Assembly (NCBI GenBank): GCA_030427905.1
Contig: JAUICL010000002.1
Location: 248,001-312,000 of the forward strand
Reading direction: 5' to 3'
Length of the DNA: 64,000 bases
Origin: Bacteroidia bacterium
GTDB lineage: Bacteria; Bacteroidota; Bacteroidia; Flavobacteriales_D; Cryomorphaceae
Shown here: piece after piece, positions 60,276-64,000 of the stretch
How the letters are laid out: every line of letters starts with the position of its first letter
Position numbering within the stretch: position 1 is the first letter of the stretch
Notes under the pieces: model-generated
The model's database searches: none
What the model was told of the DNA's origin: nothing
What the model saw: only the letters and a program-made list of their open reading frames with translations
Program-made: the position numbers and the translations under genes

Positions 60276-61118
60276 ATGGAGCAAAGCATTTCCGAAATAT
60301 GGACTGCCACCGGGCTGAAAGGGTTGGAACAACACCAGATTACAGAAGCTCATTCCAGTTTTGAGCTTACTTTGAATCGGTATCGAAAGTTAGGGGTTCA
60401 AATTTGCGGAACGCCACCGCTTCAAGGCTACGCCATCTGGCCTGGCTCTGGGGCGACCGCTGTAAATGATCTTCGTACTTGCTTGGATAGCTGCAAATAT
60501 TTTGATCTCGACATACATCCCGATGTTGATGCTGAAAAATTTCATCTCCCAAAATCAGATTTAATCGAACGCCAAACGCATTTATTGAGTTTAAACCTAA
60601 CGTCTGATGAGCTCTTTAAAGCCATGTCGACCAACCGTCGCCGGAATATCAAAAAGGCGGAAAAGATGCTTGAGATTTCATGGGACGATCACCGTGATGA
60701 AGTTTTTGCACTTTTTGAAGAAACTGCCAAAGAGAGAGATTTTCTCTTTTCGGCAAGCTATGTTGAGCATTTGCTAAGCCCTGCGTTTGACGGGTTCCGG
60801 CATTGGTCTGTTGTGAAGCAAGATGGGGTAGTGGTGGCGAGTAATCTCTTCACTTTAAAGCATGGTTGGGCCTATTACCTTTTAGGCGGTGTGCGGCGAG
60901 ATATTGGGGTGACAGGTGCAGGACCCTATTCCCTTTGGAAATGTATATTGCACGCTAAAGAATTGGGATCGTCCACATTTGATTTTTGCGGCTCAGCCAT
61001 CCCCTCGATTGCTGAGTATTTCAAATCTTTTGGAGCCTATCCCAAAGCGTATTATCAGTTGAAAACGAGCAATAAAGTGCTTTCTACCATGAAGGCCATT
61101 AAAGACAGAATAACATAG
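60276..61118 (+). CDS. FemAB/GNAT-like protein in the polysaccharide locus
   Basis: A 280-residue protein of the GNAT/FemAB-like fold. The start at 60276, one base after the upstream stop, gives MEQSISEIWTATG. The C-terminal half has blocks like NRRRNIKKAEKM and VASNLFTLKHGWAYYLLGG, found in FemAB-like acyl- or aminoacyl-transferases. In capsule loci such proteins may add an acyl or amino-acid group to a sugar. The donor is not deducible. Confidence 0.8.
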   Translation: MEQSISEIWTATGLKGLEQHQITEAHSSFELTLNRYRKLGVQICGTPPLQGYAIWPGSGATAVNDLRTCLDSCKYFDLDIHPDVDAEKFHLPKSDLIERQTHLLSLNLTSDELFKAMSTNRRRNIKKAEKMLEISWDDHRDEVFALFEETAKERDFLFSASYVEHLLSPAFDGFRHWSVVKQDGVVVASNLFTLKHGWAYYLLGGVRRDIGVTGAGPYSLWKCILHAKELGSSTFDFCGSAIPSIAEYFKSFGAYPKAYYQLKTSNKVLSTMKAIKDRIT

Positions 61119-61120
61119 CT

Positions 61121-62383
61121 GTGAGAATCAATCGGGCACATATTCTTGAGTTTTTGAAATCGGGGAAAGCCTTTGCCTGGATGCTGGCTATTGTAGCACT
61201 TGCCATCCCAGTTGTGAAGTCAGGCATTCAGATTCCACTTTTCTTGCTGATTATATCGTGGTTTTTCGTTTCGAAAACTACGTTTAAAGCAAATGCCAAA
61301 GAAGTGCTCCTGTTTTCGGGAATCTACATTTTTCACATCATTGCCATGTTTTACACTGCTGATATTTCAGAAGGCTTTGTAGATCTGGAGTCAAAACTTT
61401 CGATTTTGCTCTTTCCAATATTATTGGGAGCAGTAAAACCCATTTCAACTTTATCGTACCAACGCGTATTGAAATTTTTCGTTTTCGGGACGGTTGTTGC
61501 CGTCAGCATAGGGTACATTTCGTCCATTATTGATTACCGTGAAACCGAAGACTTGAGAGCCTTTTACATGTCTAATTTCTCGCCTGTACATCACCCATCA
61601 TATGTGGCAATGTATATCAATTTGGCCATATTCATTTTGGCAATCAAGGCCTGCAATAGGGCATTGGCGCGAAAGCCGGATGTGTGGCATTGGATTCTCA
61701 TGTTGCTTCTCGCTCTCACGTTGGTCTTTCTGGCGAGTAAACTGGGCGTTCTTTCCTTTGTGTTTTCCATCCCATGTATTCTCATTGTTGCTTGGCGCAA
61801 GGGAATTTTGAAATCCGTGTTCACTTTAAAGCTGCTCGCCGTTTTGGGTGTTTTCGTCTTGTTTTTTCTCAATGATCCAATTTCAAGCAAGAGGCTGGCC
61901 AATAGTGTGAAAGTTGCTACGGAAGAGCAGGTTGATAAACAAGGGTCAGAAATGGAGAGCACCAGAGCCAGAAAGACTTCATGGACCATTGCAGTTGCTG
62001 AGATAGCCAAGCATCCTTTTGGAGTGGGAACGGGAGATATTCAAAACCATATGGATACCAAGTATCGCGAGAATGGTCACCAATTGATGGCTGAGCACAG
62101 CTTGAATGTACATAATGCATTTTTACAAATGGCCCTTGCGCAAGGGTGGTTGGCCTTGCTGTGGTTCCTGTTCTCCCTGGCGTATCCACTGCGGATGATA
62201 TGGAAAAACAGTTGGTGGATTTACGGTTTTTTCCTCGTACTCATATCGGTCAACTTTCTGGTTGAGTCTATGCTAGAGAAGCAAAGTGGAGTCATATTTT
62301 TTGCGTTCTTCAACGCAGTCTTTTTCTTTACCATGAAAGGGCACTCCCCCCGTGCAAGGAGTGTGAACGCGAAGCTTGGATGA
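61121..62383 (+). CDS. Wzy/WaaL-like O-antigen polymerase or ligase
   Basis: A 420-residue membrane protein with about 10-11 helices and a large periplasmic loop (about residues 270-330, with conserved His and Arg in HQLMAEHSLNVHNAFLQMA) as in O-antigen ligase/polymerase families. The start codon is GTG at 61121, two bases after the previous stop. The stop overlaps the next ATG. It should join or transfer repeat units; polymerase and ligase cannot be told apart here. Confidence 0.85.
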   Translation: MRINRAHILEFLKSGKAFAWMLAIVALAIPVVKSGIQIPLFLLIISWFFVSKTTFKANAKEVLLFSGIYIFHIIAMFYTADISEGFVDLESKLSILLFPILLGAVKPISTLSYQRVLKFFVFGTVVAVSIGYISSIIDYRETEDLRAFYMSNFSPVHHPSYVAMYINLAIFILAIKACNRALARKPDVWHWILMLLLALTLVFLASKLGVLSFVFSIPCILIVAWRKGILKSVFTLKLLAVLGVFVLFFLNDPISSKRLANSVKVATEEQVDKQGSEMESTRARKTSWTIAVAEIAKHPFGVGTGDIQNHMDTKYRENGHQLMAEHSLNVHNAFLQMALAQGWLALLWFLFSLAYPLRMIWKNSWWIYGFFLVLISVNFLVESMLEKQSGVIFFAFFNAVFFFTMKGHSPRARSVNAKLG

Positions 62384-63612
62384 AAAAATTACTCATTCTC
62401 ACACAATACTATCCACCCGAAACAGGTGCGCCGCAAAACAGGCTGCACGAGCTGGCTTTGCGAATCAAAGACGCTGGTATTGACGTGGAAGTGCTCACAG
62501 CCATGCCGAATTATCCTAAAATGGAGATTTTCGATTCTTACAAGGGAAAGCGCTACCTAGAAGAAGAAATCGACGGCATCAGGGTATACCGGTCGCGGAT
62601 ATACGTTAGCAAGTCTCGGGGAATGGTGGCTCGCTTACTCAACTATTTTTCATTTGTTTGGACTTCCTTTTTCACGGGAATGGGAAAGCTCGATCGTTAC
62701 GACTACCTGATGTTTGAGTCTCCCCCCTTGTTCCTCGGAATGTCGGCCTACCCACTGGCCAAGTTCAAACGCGCGAAGCTAATAATGAATGTGAGTGACC
62801 TTTGGCCGGAAAGTGCTGAAAAGCTTGGGCTAGTCACCAATCGCTTCTTTCTTAGGCTGGCCACCTGGCTAGAAGAATTCTTATACCGAAAATCAGTTTT
62901 GATCACAGGCCAAACCCAGGGAATTGTTCGGGATATCTCATCTCGGTTTCCCGATAAGAAAACTTACTGGCTTCCAAATGGAGTAGACCTGACGTATTTC
63001 AAAAACGACTCTGTCGAGAGTAGCTGGCGGGTAGATCAAGGATTTGCCGAAGGTGATTTTCTGCTCTTGTATGCCGGAATTGTAGGGCATGCTCAGGGGC
63101 TCGAGATTCTTGTAAATGCCGCAGATCGGCTGAAAGACCAAGCAGGCATTTATATTTTGGTGCTGGGTGATGGTCCAGAAAAAGAAAAGCTTTTGAAAAT
63201 GAAAGCGGATCGAAAACTGGATAATCTTCGATTCTTCGACCCCGTGCTCAAAACCGAAATGCCGGCTATCGTAAAAGCCATTGATGTAGCCGTGGTCCCG
63301 CTGAAGAAGTTACCTTTATTTGAAGGAGCTATTCCTTCCAAAATATTTGAAAACCTAGCTATGGAGAAGCCCATTCTCCTCGGTGTAAAAGGAGAAGCCA
63401 AAGAGCTTTTTATTGATGAAGGGCGGGCTGGTTTGTATTTTGAACCAGAAAATGATGAAGAATTGGCTAATCAAATTCTAGCATTGAAGGATGGTCAAGG
63501 TACAAGAGTGGCAGAGTTAGGAAAAAACGGAAGGGCCTATGTGGAGCGAAAGTTTGACCGAAATAAGATTGCAGAAGCATTTTACAATGAATTAAGAACT
63601 TTGGAAGAATGA
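62380..63612 (+). CDS. GT4-family glycosyltransferase, WbuB-like
   Basis: A 410-residue glycosyltransferase. It begins KKLLILTQYYPPETGAPQNR, typical of WbuB-like enzymes, and has GDGPEKEKLLKMK, then a C-terminal block with EGAIPSKIFENLAMEKPIL. Such enzymes add an amino sugar to a repeat unit. Overlaps the neighbours at both ends by 4 bases (ATGA), so it is translated together with them. Confidence 0.9.
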   Translation: MKKLLILTQYYPPETGAPQNRLHELALRIKDAGIDVEVLTAMPNYPKMEIFDSYKGKRYLEEEIDGIRVYRSRIYVSKSRGMVARLLNYFSFVWTSFFTGMGKLDRYDYLMFESPPLFLGMSAYPLAKFKRAKLIMNVSDLWPESAEKLGLVTNRFFLRLATWLEEFLYRKSVLITGQTQGIVRDISSRFPDKKTYWLPNGVDLTYFKNDSVESSWRVDQGFAEGDFLLLYAGIVGHAQGLEILVNAADRLKDQAGIYILVLGDGPEKEKLLKMKADRKLDNLRFFDPVLKTEMPAIVKAIDVAVVPLKKLPLFEGAIPSKIFENLAMEKPILLGVKGEAKELFIDEGRAGLYFEPENDEELANQILALKDGQGTRVAELGKNGRAYVERKFDRNKIAEAFYNELRTLEE

Positions 63613-64000
63613 AGATATTGACGGTAGTAGGAGCCAGGCCACAGTTTGTGAAGGCCGCGGTGATAAGCAGAGAAGTGGCCAACCATCCCGAAATTGAAGA
63701 AGTGATTGTACACACTGGACAGCATTTCGATTCGAATATGAGCGACGTGTTTTTTGAAGAGATGTCAATTCCAAAACCGAAGTACAATCTGGATATACAT
63801 GGATTGAACCATGGAGCAATGACGGGAAAAATGCTCGAAGGGATTGAAGATTTAATCATCAAAGAGAGACCCGACGTTCTTTTGGTTTACGGAGACACAA
63901 ACTCGACTCTGGCTGGAGCTTTAGCAGCTCGGAAGCTCCACGTACGCGTTGCACATGTGGAGGCCGGTTTGCGAAGCTTTAACATGGCTATGCCCGAAGA
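63609..64000 (+). CDS. wecB: UDP-N-acetylglucosamine 2-epimerase, partial (cut by the window end)
   Basis: Starts at the ATG at 63609, overlapping the previous stop by four bases, and runs off the window. The visible 130 codons match the non-hydrolysing family: MKILTVVGARPQFVKAAVIS, HTGQHFDSNMSDVFF, VLLVYGDTNSTLAGALAARK and HVEAGLRSF are the standard N-terminal blocks. It converts UDP-GlcNAc to UDP-ManNAc for the polysaccharide. The rest lies outside. Confidence 0.93.
   Translation, partial: MKILTVVGARPQFVKAAVISREVANHPEIEEVIVHTGQHFDSNMSDVFFEEMSIPKPKYNLDIHGLNHGAMTGKMLEGIEDLIIKERPDVLLVYGDTNSTLAGALAARKLHVRVAHVEAGLRSFNMAMPE

Overview
The window is chromosomal DNA from a member of the Bacteroidota, most like a marine flavobacterium or cryomorph relative. 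The evidence is: several secreted proteins with type IX secretion (T9SS) C-terminal domains, a PorP/SprF-family outer-membrane protein, an S46 dipeptidyl-peptidase, many promoters of the TTG-N18/22-TAnnTTTG kind, weak Shine-Dalgarno sites, and a bacterial class A RNase P RNA. No rRNA, CRISPR array or transposase was seen.

Layout. 0-5 kb: tRNA hydroxylase TrhO, RNase P RNA, an unknown secreted protein, tryptophan 2,3-dioxygenase and a lipoprotein. 4.6-12.5 kb (minus): a tightly coupled envelope operon of type B T9SS cargo, PorP/SprF, a TPR/WD40-like/OmpA-like protein and an M23 peptidase. 12.6-22.1 kb: J-domain protein, DPP11-like peptidase, GH109-like oxidoreductase, DUF1573 protein, CtpA protease, an unusual sigma-factor/transmembrane/degenerate-protease fusion, and thioredoxin reductase. 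22.5-29.9 kb (minus): an AT-rich four-gene island of cytosine-C5 methyltransferase, a protein with two GHKL ATPase modules (MORC-like and histidine-kinase-like), a receiver-domain protein and an OLD-like ATPase/TOPRIM nuclease. It lies beside tRNA-Pro(GGG) and is the best candidate for an undescribed conflict system. 30.5-40.8 kb: BaiN-type flavoprotein, a one-gene insertion between 52-bp direct repeats, GreA-like factor, purine nucleoside phosphorylase, the ArsS pair, LuxC-like acyl-CoA reductase, ferredoxin, and serC-serA. 40.9-47.3 kb (minus): two large T9SS cargo proteins, a zinc metalloprotease with three near-identical repeats and a PNGase F-like protein with a LamG-like insertion. 47.5-54.4 kb: pyrR-pyrB, a STAS protein, a T9SS cargo, RNase Z, an orphan NarL-type regulator, a BadF-type GlcNAc kinase, and an M23 peptidase. 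54.6-64 kb (plus): coiled-coil protein, ZapA, RNase Y, then a surface-polysaccharide locus (4-epimerase, flippase, two GT4 glycosyltransferases, FemAB/GNAT-like protein, Wzy/WaaL-like protein, and a WecB-type epimerase cut by the window end).

How the genes work together. The T9SS cargo, PorP/SprF and OmpA-like genes form one export/display unit, and the three scattered type A cargo genes would use the same secretion machine encoded elsewhere. The island genes look like a modification enzyme, a signalling pair and a nuclease effector. The last 7 kb probably build and export a repeat-unit polysaccharide. Function calls come from reading translated sequences and remembered family motifs; no database search was run.
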